Source: a virus
Strand: one strand, 5' to 3'
Virus record (IMG/VR): IMGVR_UViG_3300030116_000926
Location: 1-30,860 of that record
Length of the DNA: 30,860 nucleotides
Of the stretch, positions 21,822 through 30,495 are shown piece after piece. A program made the translations under genes and the position numbers. Under the pieces are notes generated by a model. That model worked only from the letters and a program-made list of their open reading frames with translations, searched no databases and had not been told where the DNA came from. The first letter of the stretch is position 1. The number at the start of each line of letters is the position of its first letter.

Positions 21822-24199
21822 TGTCATCATTAGAAGAAAAATATTTAAATTATTTAGAATATAAAAATAGTGATAACGAATACAAGTTAACTGAAAATGG
21901 TTACGAGTTATTTGAAAATAATAAAAAATCTATATTGCAAAGTGTTAAAGACTACACAACAAATACTTTACAAACTTACAAAGATATAGGTAGCAAAATA
22001 AAATATTATAATGATGAGATTGGTACAGGAATATTAAGAGGTGGTACTAAACTTGTAGAAAGTGTTGGTGGTTTAGGTTTAGCAACATTAGAAAAATTAG
22101 ATCTTGCTAGTGAAGGATCTGTACAAAAGTTTGGTGATTTTTTTGCTAAAGAAATTTATCCAAGGATTGGAGAAACAGAAACATTAGCTGGAGGATTTGC
22201 AGAAGGTATATCTCAATTCTTAACTCCAGGTCTAGGTTATTATAAATTGTTTGGTACTTTGATAAAAGCAAAAGGTGTTATGCCTTTTATTACAAGAGCA
22301 TTATCAGCAGAGGCAGCAACTGTAGGTACAGCTCAAGTACCTATGGATCCAAACTTTGTAAGTTTTGTATCTGAAATGTTTGGTATAGATACAACACAAG
22401 CAGAAAGTTTAAGTAAAGAATTATTTAATTACATTGCTACTCCGGAAACAGAATACAATGCAGATACTGTATTCAAAGAAAAAATGAAAGCTATTATAGG
22501 TGATAGTGCATTAGGCCCATTAGGTGAAGGTATAATGTTATTCGGTAAATTATTTAAAGGTATGAAGAAACAACCAGAAATAGTTGAAGAGCTAAACAAC
22601 AATATTAATTTATCTGCTGGATCTGCTATGAACCCAGAAGGGCCTTTAGCAAAAGAAATAGAAGAAGGTACTTTCTCATACAAAGCAGAATTAGAAGGGC
22701 CAGAAAGATTTGATGCTGTTATGATTATGGATAGTATTGAACCGGTTATTATTGGTACAGGAAAAAATAACAAAGTTAAAGTTGAAGATATAATTAATCA
22801 TTTTGATCAATCTCCTAAACTAGATATTAAAAATCCAGATGATTTTAAATTAATGGTAGACCAGGGTGTTAAAGAAGTTACTTACCAATTAGATCAAAAA
22901 ATTACAGGGGCCGGATGGTATGATAAAGATATTAAGATAGCTATGGAAAAATTAGATGAGATCAATCCTAAATTTAAAGGTAATGATCAGATTAAAGATC
23001 TAGTAGTATTCTTTACAGCTATTGCCTCACCAGGACAAAACGTTGGAATGGATTTTAAAGTTGCAGCGCAGATAGCAGACATTTATTTAGATACAGGAAA
23101 GTTCCCTACAACAAATCCTAATAGCCTTCGTAATGCAGATGACGTAATGGTTAAATTAGGTAAAGCTGAAATAGGTGAAGAAAAAGGATGGACACAAAGA
23201 TCTCACCTAAAAGGACAAATAGAATTTGTACAGAAGTATGTTGATGCAAATGGATTAGATGCTTTCTTAGAATTTTTAAACACAACAACAACAAGAAGAG
23301 CATTAAATGAATTAAGAAAATCTTATGGAATGAAACCAATAGCTGGTGCATTAGATAAAGAAATCTATGGTGCAGATATGTTTGGCCCTAAAGTAAGTAA
23401 ATTTATGCAGAGCTTAATGGGTACTTCTGATGAGGCTGTTCCAGATATTTGGTTTACTAGAGGATTTAATAGAAAGTCTGGTAACGTTTACACTATTAAA
23501 AAAGATGGTGTTAAAGCAAGTGCTGATCAACCAAGAAATCTTGCAGAACGTGAAATAATGGATAAATACATAGATGAAATACGAATACAATTAGAAAACA
23601 GTATAGGTGTTAAATTAAATAATCGTGACACACAGGCTGTTCTATGGTACTTTGAGCAAGGATTATATACAAAACTAGGAGTTAAAAGTGAACCAAAAAG
23701 TTACGCAGACGCAGCAACCACAATCATTGAAAGAAAAGCCAATGACATCGAAGGAGGCTTTTCACAGAGCAATGTTAGTAATGTTGAAGGCAAAGAAATC
23801 AAAAACTTTGCTACAGAAAACGAATACAAAAGTTTAAAAAAAACAAAGCCAAATAAAGAATTTGATGAAATAATTAATGGTACATTACCACATCAAGATC
23901 TTGTAGTTTTTAAAAAAAATACCCCAACTAGAATTAAAACAGCATACTTTAAAATTACAGATGATGTATCACCAGATAGATTAATGAGCATTCAAGAAAA
24001 TGTTGTAGGTGCTGACATTTATAATAAATATGTAGATATAAATAAATCTGAAAAAAAATTAACTGCTTTTATGACATATGCTGCTAAAAATTATAATGAA
24101 GATGATTTTGAAACAATTATGAAAAAAGCCGGAATAGATGAAGATACTTATGAAGATTACATGAGTGCATACATATACAACAGGGAGATATTAGAATAA
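21821..24199 (+). CDS. large structural/ejection protein, 792 residues
   Basis: The N-terminal part is charged, followed by a Gly-rich amphipathic stretch (about residues 65-180: GTGILRGGTKLVESVGGLG and FITRALSAEAATVGTAQ) that could interact with membrane. A later conserved-looking region, PDIWFTRGFNRKSGNVYT (about 540-557), and DTQAVLWYFEQGLYTKLG (about 605-622) resemble a block found in large internal proteins of marine podoviruses. No lysozyme-type glutamate motif was identified. It starts in a TAATG junction. The role is inferred from position among ejection-type genes. Confidence 0.6.
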   Translation: MSSLEEKYLNYLEYKNSDNEYKLTENGYELFENNKKSILQSVKDYTTNTLQTYKDIGSKIKYYNDEIGTGILRGGTKLVESVGGLGLATLEKLDLASEGSVQKFGDFFAKEIYPRIGETETLAGGFAEGISQFLTPGLGYYKLFGTLIKAKGVMPFITRALSAEAATVGTAQVPMDPNFVSFVSEMFGIDTTQAESLSKELFNYIATPETEYNADTVFKEKMKAIIGDSALGPLGEGIMLFGKLFKGMKKQPEIVEELNNNINLSAGSAMNPEGPLAKEIEEGTFSYKAELEGPERFDAVMIMDSIEPVIIGTGKNNKVKVEDIINHFDQSPKLDIKNPDDFKLMVDQGVKEVTYQLDQKITGAGWYDKDIKIAMEKLDEINPKFKGNDQIKDLVVFFTAIASPGQNVGMDFKVAAQIADIYLDTGKFPTTNPNSLRNADDVMVKLGKAEIGEEKGWTQRSHLKGQIEFVQKYVDANGLDAFLEFLNTTTTRRALNELRKSYGMKPIAGALDKEIYGADMFGPKVSKFMQSLMGTSDEAVPDIWFTRGFNRKSGNVYTIKKDGVKASADQPRNLAEREIMDKYIDEIRIQLENSIGVKLNNRDTQAVLWYFEQGLYTKLGVKSEPKSYADAATTIIERKANDIEGGFSQSNVSNVEGKEIKNFATENEYKSLKKTKPNKEFDEIINGTLPHQDLVVFKKNTPTRIKTAYFKITDDVSPDRLMSIQENVVGADIYNKYVDINKSEKKLTAFMTYAAKNYNEDDFETIMKKAGIDEDTYEDYMSAYIYNREILE

Positions 24200-27162
24200 T
24201 GTCAAAACCAGATTTTAAAATAGACACTATAGAAAACCAAGACAATTCTTATTTAAACAAAAAATTAGATAAGATAGCTGAAAATATTCTTCCTCAAGAA
24301 AAAGAAGTTATTGGTAATAGTAACAATGACCAGGTTATATCAGATAATGAGTTAATAGAAAAAACTAAGATCCTAGAAGAGCAAGAAGATAACGAAGTTT
24401 TAGTTGCATCTTTATTTCCTAAAAAATTTCCTAAACCTAAAAAGAAAGAAACTCATACAGACAAAACTCATGGCAGTACCATTGATGAGGCTGTAGAAAA
24501 ACAACAAGAAATATTAGCTACTAAAGTTCCAGACAATCAAATGTTTGTTGTTGAAGAAGGAACAGGAAACATAATCTTTAAACAATTTAATGATGCCGAG
24601 TTAAAAATTATAGAAGAAACTATGCTTGATTTACAAGCTGGTAAATTAAAAATTAAAAAAGGTTCATTACAAACTACATTACGAAATGCTGATCATCCAT
24701 CTCTATTTAAAGATGTTGCAACTTTTCAAGATTTCGTAGCTACTGTTTTTAAAGATAACATTGAAATTGCCAAACGAGGAAAAATGTCAATGGAAGAAAT
24801 AGCAGCTGCTGCTGCTAAGTATGGCAGAAATGATATGTACATGAAAATATTAAAAAGAAAACCTGGTGAGCCATTTAATGCTGAAGTGGCTTACAGAGCT
24901 ATTATAGAAGTTTCTGTAGCAAGAGCAGAGGTAGATAGACTTGCTAATATTGTTATGTCAGACAAAGCTACAGCAGCAGATGTAGAATTATTTTACAGAA
25001 CGTTTGCATTGTATGGATCTTTATTTTCACAAACTGCTGGTGCATTATCAGAAAGTGGTAGAACACTTGGTATCATATCTAAAATGGATACTCCAAAAGT
25101 TGAGGCTATAGATGAATTAGCTAAAATATTAGAAACAATGAATGTAGATCCAACAGATGTAAAAGCTGCACAAAGAATTGCAAACGCATATTTAGAATTA
25201 GAACCTCATCAAAAATCTAAATTTGCTAAAGATGGAATTGTAACAAAATTTAGAGATGCCTGGGCAGAGATTTGGATTAACACTAGATTGATGTCACCAA
25301 TCACACACACAGTAAACATTGCTGGTAACATAACATTCAATACACTTAGAATAGCAGAGTATGGTATTGCAGCTGGTTTGAATAAAATACCAGGACTTTC
25401 TTCAGCTGATGGTGTGATGTTTAATGAAGTTTTTGCTATGATCAAATCATTTAGATATGGATCTAAGTTAGCTATAGGTAATGCTTACTCAGCTTTTAAA
25501 TCTGGAGAGAGTGTTACTAATAAATTAGATCTTAGAAAAGATAAAGCAATATCAAAAAGTTTAGCTGGTAAATATGAAGATACAGCTCTTGGTTCTTTTT
25601 TTGAATACATGGGTACAGTAGTTAGATTTCCTGGAAGAATGTTAGTTGCAGAAGATGAGATGATGAAAGGTTTTATATTCCAAATGGAATTAGAAAGAAT
25701 TGCAACAAGCAAAATGAATTCATACATTAAAGAGTTTCCTAATGACAAAGCTGGAGCTGAGTTAGTTTATAAACAAACACTAGCAGATCCAGATAGTTCT
25801 ACTGTTAAAGAAATACAAGAGAGTATGTTGGAAGGTACATTCCAAAAAGATTTACCTCCAGGAGTATTCTCTAAATTACAAAGCATTTTAAATGTACCAG
25901 AAATGAAAATGTTTGTTCCATTCTACAAAACTATTATGAACATTTTCTTTGAGAGTAACAAAAGAAATCCAGCTCTAGCTTGGTTATCTCAAGATGTACG
26001 AAAAAATATTTCTGGTAAAAATGGAAAGAAAGCTCAACAATTAGCTATAGCAAAACTATCAGCTGGTGCTACTTTGATGTATCAATTTGGTAGCATGGCA
26101 TATGGAGCAAATGTTCATGATCAAGGATTAATGATTACAGGAATGATGCCTACAAGAAAAGCAGAGAGAGAGGCATTTATGAGAAAAGGATTACAGCCTT
26201 ACTCAATATGCGTTATGGGTGAAGATGGTTTGTATGAGTGTACTTCTTATGCAAGATTTGATCCTGTATCTTCTTTATTGGCTATCTCTGCTGACTTTGC
26301 TTATATGGCTAGTAGACCAGGACAATACGAAGATCCTAATTTTGCAAACAACATGGAAAGTTTATTTAAAGCTGGATTAGCATCTATCTTCCCATACATC
26401 ATGCAGCAACCATTTGCTCAAGGTATAACTGAGCTTGGTGCTTTATTTCAACCTGGATATGGAGATCCAGAAAATATGGCAACAAGATCATTAACACAAC
26501 TTGTAGAAAAATTAACAGAAGTTACAGTTGGTATTGGTGTTAACCCTCTAGGTACTTTTGGAAACTACTTAACAAAACATTCTGATCCTAAGATCTATGA
26601 CACAATGATAACAACTGACCAGGCATCCTGGTGGAGAGAAAATTTTGATGGAGATATACCAGCTCCTATTAGAGCATTCTACAAACAATTTAATAAAGCA
26701 ATGCATCAATCACCATTCTTCAATCCAGAGTTAGAAGTAAGAGTTAATTTATGGGGTGAAGAAATGGTAGGCCCAGAGATGAATGTATTTTCTCCTATAA
26801 GAACAACTAAAGAAAAATATAATAGAGTTGATGATTGGTTAGTTAAATTAGGTTTAGGTATACCAATGCCAAAAGCATTTATTGGTGGAATTCCATTAAC
26901 ATCAGAAGAGTACAAAGGAATTATTAAATACATGAATTCCGATATTGATGGTGAAGGTACAATGTTAGATGAGATGTTAGATCTTATAGACAATGATCCA
27001 GATTGGGAAGAAATGTTAGCTGGAGATAAATTACAAGCATTAAAAGATATTGTTTCAAATAGAAAACAATTAGCTATAGAAAACTTTTTAGAGAACAATC
27101 CTGTGTTTAATGACAAAGTAGAATTATTAAAAGAAAGAGTAAACAGGAAAGGTAAGAGATAA
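24199..27162 (+). CDS. largest internal/ejection protein, gp16 position
   Basis: At 987 residues this is the longest gene and occupies the gp16 position (1318 residues in T7). The first ~100 residues are charged and low in complexity, with a Lys/Pro patch FPKKFPKPKKKE. A helical domain with KMSMEEIAAAAAKYG and an EVDRLANIV block follow. In the middle, TRLMSPITHTVNIAGNITFN (about 368-387) matches a pattern common in large phage internal proteins. I see no transglycosylase signature, so wall cutting during entry is not assured. Codon use is the most AT-rich in the window. Confidence 0.62.
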   Translation: MSKPDFKIDTIENQDNSYLNKKLDKIAENILPQEKEVIGNSNNDQVISDNELIEKTKILEEQEDNEVLVASLFPKKFPKPKKKETHTDKTHGSTIDEAVEKQQEILATKVPDNQMFVVEEGTGNIIFKQFNDAELKIIEETMLDLQAGKLKIKKGSLQTTLRNADHPSLFKDVATFQDFVATVFKDNIEIAKRGKMSMEEIAAAAAKYGRNDMYMKILKRKPGEPFNAEVAYRAIIEVSVARAEVDRLANIVMSDKATAADVELFYRTFALYGSLFSQTAGALSESGRTLGIISKMDTPKVEAIDELAKILETMNVDPTDVKAAQRIANAYLELEPHQKSKFAKDGIVTKFRDAWAEIWINTRLMSPITHTVNIAGNITFNTLRIAEYGIAAGLNKIPGLSSADGVMFNEVFAMIKSFRYGSKLAIGNAYSAFKSGESVTNKLDLRKDKAISKSLAGKYEDTALGSFFEYMGTVVRFPGRMLVAEDEMMKGFIFQMELERIATSKMNSYIKEFPNDKAGAELVYKQTLADPDSSTVKEIQESMLEGTFQKDLPPGVFSKLQSILNVPEMKMFVPFYKTIMNIFFESNKRNPALAWLSQDVRKNISGKNGKKAQQLAIAKLSAGATLMYQFGSMAYGANVHDQGLMITGMMPTRKAEREAFMRKGLQPYSICVMGEDGLYECTSYARFDPVSSLLAISADFAYMASRPGQYEDPNFANNMESLFKAGLASIFPYIMQQPFAQGITELGALFQPGYGDPENMATRSLTQLVEKLTEVTVGIGVNPLGTFGNYLTKHSDPKIYDTMITTDQASWWRENFDGDIPAPIRAFYKQFNKAMHQSPFFNPELEVRVNLWGEEMVGPEMNVFSPIRTTKEKYNRVDDWLVKLGLGIPMPKAFIGGIPLTSEEYKGIIKYMNSDIDGEGTMLDEMLDLIDNDPDWEEMLAGDKLQALKDIVSNRKQLAIENFLENNPVFNDKVELLKERVNRKGKR

Positions 27163-27230
27163 TGGTATTTTTTTGTTCTACTATACAAAACGACAACAGA
27201 ATATTAGGAATAATACATGGCAACATTTAG
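27162..27230 (+). CDS. possible 22-residue mini-gene
   Basis: An ATG shares the stop codon of the large ejection gene (TAATG), exactly as in the other junctions of this operon, and the frame ends at 27230 inside the fibre gene. The peptide (MVFFCSTIQNDNRILGIIHG and two more residues) resembles nothing I know. It could be a real coupling peptide that keeps ribosomes on the message until the fibre start at 27217, a remnant, or chance. Confidence 0.25.
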   Translation: MVFFCSTIQNDNRILGIIHGNI

Positions 27231-28341
27231 TGTAAACGATACAGCAAGAAGGGTACAATCTATTGTAGGATCTAGTAATAGAGCTGGGCCTTATACTTTT
27301 AACTTCCAGGTAAATGCTACGTCTGAGTTAAAAGTATACCAGAATGATACAGAGCTTACATTATCTACTCAATACTCTGCTGCTCTTAATTCTGATGGAA
27401 CAGGATCTATAACTTTTATAGATAACTCTGGATCCGGAGGTACTGATTATACTCCAGCGCAGAATGATCGTATTACTATTATTGGTGATCAACCATTGTC
27501 CAGGACTTCTGTTTTTACTACAGGATCTGTTATTACACCAGCAGCATTAGAAACTGATTTTGATAATGTAGTTATTAGACAACAACAATTAAAAGAAATT
27601 ACAGATAGATCTATTCAATTAAAACCTTCTACTGCTAGAACAGTAACAGGAACAGGAACCAATGGCCCTGTATTTTTTCCAGAGTTAGTAGCTAATAAAT
27701 TATTATCAGTTAATAATTCTGGTGATGCATTAGTAATGACATCTGAGATTGGATCTTTTAAAGGTAATTGGTCTGCAAGTACAAGTTACTTCCAAAGAGA
27801 TATTGTAAAAGACACTTCAACAAATAATATTTTTATAGCTAACGCAGATCACACATCTTCTGGATCTCAACCCTTAACTACAAATACTGATAGTGGTAAA
27901 TGGGATTTATTAGTGGATGCTGCATCAGCAACTACATCAGCAACTAATGCTGCCAACTCAGCAACAGCAGCTGCTAATAGTGCTACCCAGGCTGCAACGT
28001 CAGCTACGAATTCTGCTAACAGCGCAACTGCATCTGCATCATCAGCATCAACTTCAGCATCTGAGGCTACAGCAGCAGCAAATAGTGCAACAGCAGCAGC
28101 AGCATCAGCTACAAACGCAGCTGCACAATTAGATACTTTCCAGGATCAATATTTAGGAGTTCAATCATCAGATCCAACAACTGACTTAGATGGTGATCCT
28201 TTGACTTCCGGAGATGCTTATTATAATTCTTCGACAAATAGTTTTAAAGTTTACGATGGATCACAATGGAGAATAGCAACAATAGATACTTCTAGTTTTG
28301 CAACAACAGGACTAAGTATAGCCATGAGTGTGGCATTGTAA
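27217..28341 (+). CDS. tail fibre, T7 gp17-like virion-binding half
   Basis: This 374-residue protein starts with the T7 fibre N-terminal domain that binds the tail: FSVNDTARRVQSIVG, RAGPYTFNFQVN, LKVYQNDTEL, DRITIIGDQPLSRTS and DFDNVVIRQQQLKEITDRSI (about 3-132). A beta segment follows, then about 70 residues of Ala/Ser/Asn/Thr repeats (234-305), a trimeric-shaft type repeat. The C-terminal block contains DGDPLTSGDAYYNSST and VYDGSQWRI. T7 gp17 is 553 residues and ends in a receptor-binding tip. That tip is missing here, so receptor contact is probably supplied by the separate downstream proteins. Confidence 0.88.
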   Translation: MATFSVNDTARRVQSIVGSSNRAGPYTFNFQVNATSELKVYQNDTELTLSTQYSAALNSDGTGSITFIDNSGSGGTDYTPAQNDRITIIGDQPLSRTSVFTTGSVITPAALETDFDNVVIRQQQLKEITDRSIQLKPSTARTVTGTGTNGPVFFPELVANKLLSVNNSGDALVMTSEIGSFKGNWSASTSYFQRDIVKDTSTNNIFIANADHTSSGSQPLTTNTDSGKWDLLVDAASATTSATNAANSATAAANSATQAATSATNSANSATASASSASTSASEATAAANSATAAAASATNAAAQLDTFQDQYLGVQSSDPTTDLDGDPLTSGDAYYNSSTNSFKVYDGSQWRIATIDTSSFATTGLSIAMSVAL

Positions 28342-28354
28342 GAAAGGAGAATGA

Positions 28355-28687
28355 ATGGCACAAAATTTTAGAAACCAATTAACACATACTGCAATAGGTA
28401 CTAGCTATACTGATATTCTTACTCAGCTAGATAGCTTTGATACTTGTGTGGGTATTAGATTAGTTAATGTTTCATCAACATCTATTAACGTAACTTGTGC
28501 AATAGAAAATAGTTCTAATACAACAGAGCTAATTGTTAATGCACCAATCCCAGCTGGATCTTCGTTAGAATTGATTGATGGTGGAGCTAAGATAATTTTA
28601 AAGTCTGGCGATAAAATAAAAGCTAAAAGTGATACAGCATCATCACTAAAAGCTATTGTCAGTTTTATTGATGCTATTAGTTCATAG
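28355..28687 (+). CDS. small beta-rich tail-associated protein, 110 residues
   Basis: The protein is dominated by alternating strand patterns (for example CVGIRLVNVSSTSINVTCAI and ELIVNAPIPAGSSLELIDG). It lacks charged helices and ends in a hydrophobic strand. AAAGGAG lies upstream. Such small beta-sandwich proteins often sit between fibre genes as adaptors or collars. No family is recognised. Confidence 0.6.
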   Translation: MAQNFRNQLTHTAIGTSYTDILTQLDSFDTCVGIRLVNVSSTSINVTCAIENSSNTTELIVNAPIPAGSSLELIDGGAKIILKSGDKIKAKSDTASSLKAIVSFIDAISS

Positions 28688-28695
28688 GAGTTAAT

Positions 28696-29016
28696 ATGGG
28701 TTATATCGGACAACAAGTATTTACAGGAGTTATAACTAGCTCTGATAGTATAGATGCTGGAGTTATTGAAGTATCAGATCTATCTTCAACAGCACAAGAC
28801 GAGCTAGGTAAAATAGATTTATATGGTTTTACTAAAACTAATGGATCTGGAAATCAGAAAGAAGATTTAGTGTTAACTAAAACTGCTGGAACAGATAATA
28901 TATCTGTAGCTAACAATGATACTACACAATCAGATTTGTATGATGAAAGTTTTTTTGCAAAGAAAGGATTAACATTTACTGTCAATAGTGATGGTGAGTT
29001 GGAGGTAACAATCTAA
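28696..29016 (+). CDS. small fibre-region protein with YIG start
   Basis: This 106-residue protein starts MGYIGQQVFTG, which is similar to the MPYIGRNLQTG opening of the truncated gene at the right end. The same short opening may be a docking peptide for the tail. The rest is acidic and strand-rich, with SDLSSTAQDELGKIDLYGF in the middle. AGGAG precedes the ATG. The next gene starts within its stop codon. Function is inferred only from location. Confidence 0.6.
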   Translation: MGYIGQQVFTGVITSSDSIDAGVIEVSDLSSTAQDELGKIDLYGFTKTNGSGNQKEDLVLTKTAGTDNISVANNDTTQSDLYDESFFAKKGLTFTVNSDGELEVTI

Positions 29017-30452
29017 TGGCCCTTACAAGATTAGGTACAAAAGCTGTAGAAAGTTCTTTAACAAATATTACAGACCAAGGAACAGAGGGTAGTAGATTAG
29101 CAATCGGAACAACCGGACAAAGAGGATCTACACAAGGTCAATTTAGATTTAATACTTCTCTTAGTCTTGCAGAATATTATGATGGTAATGCATTTAAAAT
29201 TATAGATAGTCCACCAACAATTTCTAGTATTTCACCAACAACAGTAACAGATGCAAATGCTAACATTACAATTCTTGGAAGTGGGTTTGCAAGTGGAGCA
29301 ACAGTAAAGTTTGTTGGAAGTGATGGAACAGAATTTTCATCCCCAAGTGTTACAATAAATTCAGCTACACAAATTACAGCTACAACACCTAGTTCAGCAT
29401 TAACTGTAGCTAAAGAACCTTATGATATTGTAGTTACTAATAATTCTGGTTTATTTGCTATTTTAGCTGATGGATTAGATGCTGGTGGTTCTCCTACTTG
29501 GAATACCTCTGCTGGTACTATTGCAACTATTGGTGATAATGCAACCGGAACCCATGTAACAGTTTCAGCAACAGATCCAGATAGTCAAACCATTACTTAC
29601 TCTGTTCAATCTGGTTCTTTACCTGGGGGTACAAGTTTAAATACTTCTACCGGTGCAATATCTGGAGATGTAGCTGATGTTACTAATTCAACTACAAGCA
29701 CATTTACTTTAAGAGCAAGTGATGGTGTAAACAATACAGATAGAAGTTTTAACATTGTTGTAAATCCAATATTAGATGGTTCATCAGCAGCAAAAGCAAA
29801 CACTTCAGCAGCAGCAATTAAAACTGCAAGTGGAACAACAACAAATGGTGGTTACTATATTATTGATCCAAGTAATAGTTCAAATACAATCTATGCATAT
29901 TGCGATATGAATTTCGATGGTGGTGGATGGATGTTAGTTCATTCATCAAGAGGTAGTACATGGGATGGTAATACCGGTAATCAATCATTAACAAATTTTT
30001 ATAACAGTTCTCATTACGCAGAATACACAAGTGGAGAACCTCAAGACATTTATTCTAAACTAAGAACAAATTTTACTTTTACAGAATTATTAATTCAATG
30101 GACAGCTAACGCAGATATGAGTGGTGCTACAAATGCTACAAGACCGGTTTATACTATGGGTTCACAAGGTAGTTTAATTGGTATAAGTGCTAATCAAACA
30201 TTTAATAGAAAAAGTGGAAATACCGGTGCATTACCTACATCTGGTTTTCAACAATTAGGAGCTTACAATGCTGGTAAATTATATTATAAATTAGCGACAT
30301 CATCAGATCACAGAAATTTTGTATTTTCTAATCACACTAATAGCGACAACAATCAAGGTGGTTTTTATGGCTGGAGTGGACAACACAATAGTTATGCTTG
30401 GGGTTCATCTTTTAATCAAACTTGTTTAACAGTAGCTTTTTATATTAGATAA
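29016..30452 (+). CDS. multidomain adhesin: fibre anchor, IPT/TIG, Ig-like, fibrinogen-like
   Basis: This 478-residue protein appears to contain four parts. Residues 1-65 form an anchor with GQFRFNTSLSLAEYYDG, as in other phage fibre proteins. Residues 67-152 resemble an IPT/TIG fold: PTISSISPTTVTDANANITI, then GSGFASGATVKF and YDIVVTNNSG. Residues 158-250 look like a putative Ig domain (He_PIG) with VSATDPDSQTITYSV, LPGGTSLNTSTGAISG and RASDGVNN. Residues 258-478 match a fibrinogen-like module, with SGTTTNGGYYIIDPSN, YCDMNFDGGGWMLVHSS (about 295-311) and a GGFYGWSG segment near the end. Fibrinogen-type modules often bind acetylated sugars, so this is the best candidate receptor-binding protein. 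Domain names come from pattern memory. Confidence 0.72.
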   Translation: MALTRLGTKAVESSLTNITDQGTEGSRLAIGTTGQRGSTQGQFRFNTSLSLAEYYDGNAFKIIDSPPTISSISPTTVTDANANITILGSGFASGATVKFVGSDGTEFSSPSVTINSATQITATTPSSALTVAKEPYDIVVTNNSGLFAILADGLDAGGSPTWNTSAGTIATIGDNATGTHVTVSATDPDSQTITYSVQSGSLPGGTSLNTSTGAISGDVADVTNSTTSTFTLRASDGVNNTDRSFNIVVNPILDGSSAAKANTSAAAIKTASGTTTNGGYYIIDPSNSSNTIYAYCDMNFDGGGWMLVHSSRGSTWDGNTGNQSLTNFYNSSHYAEYTSGEPQDIYSKLRTNFTFTELLIQWTANADMSGATNATRPVYTMGSQGSLIGISANQTFNRKSGNTGALPTSGFQQLGAYNAGKLYYKLATSSDHRNFVFSNHTNSDNNQGGFYGWSGQHNSYAWGSSFNQTCLTVAFYIR

Positions 30453-30495
30453 TTATGTTTAAAAAAATTATAATAAAAGGAAATAAAAATTAAAG

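Noticed and set aside
27917-28132. Gln/Leu/His-rich frame overlapping the fibre repeats
   Set aside because: It is the shifted reading of the Ala/Ser/Thr repeat segment of the fibre gene and has no ribosome binding site.
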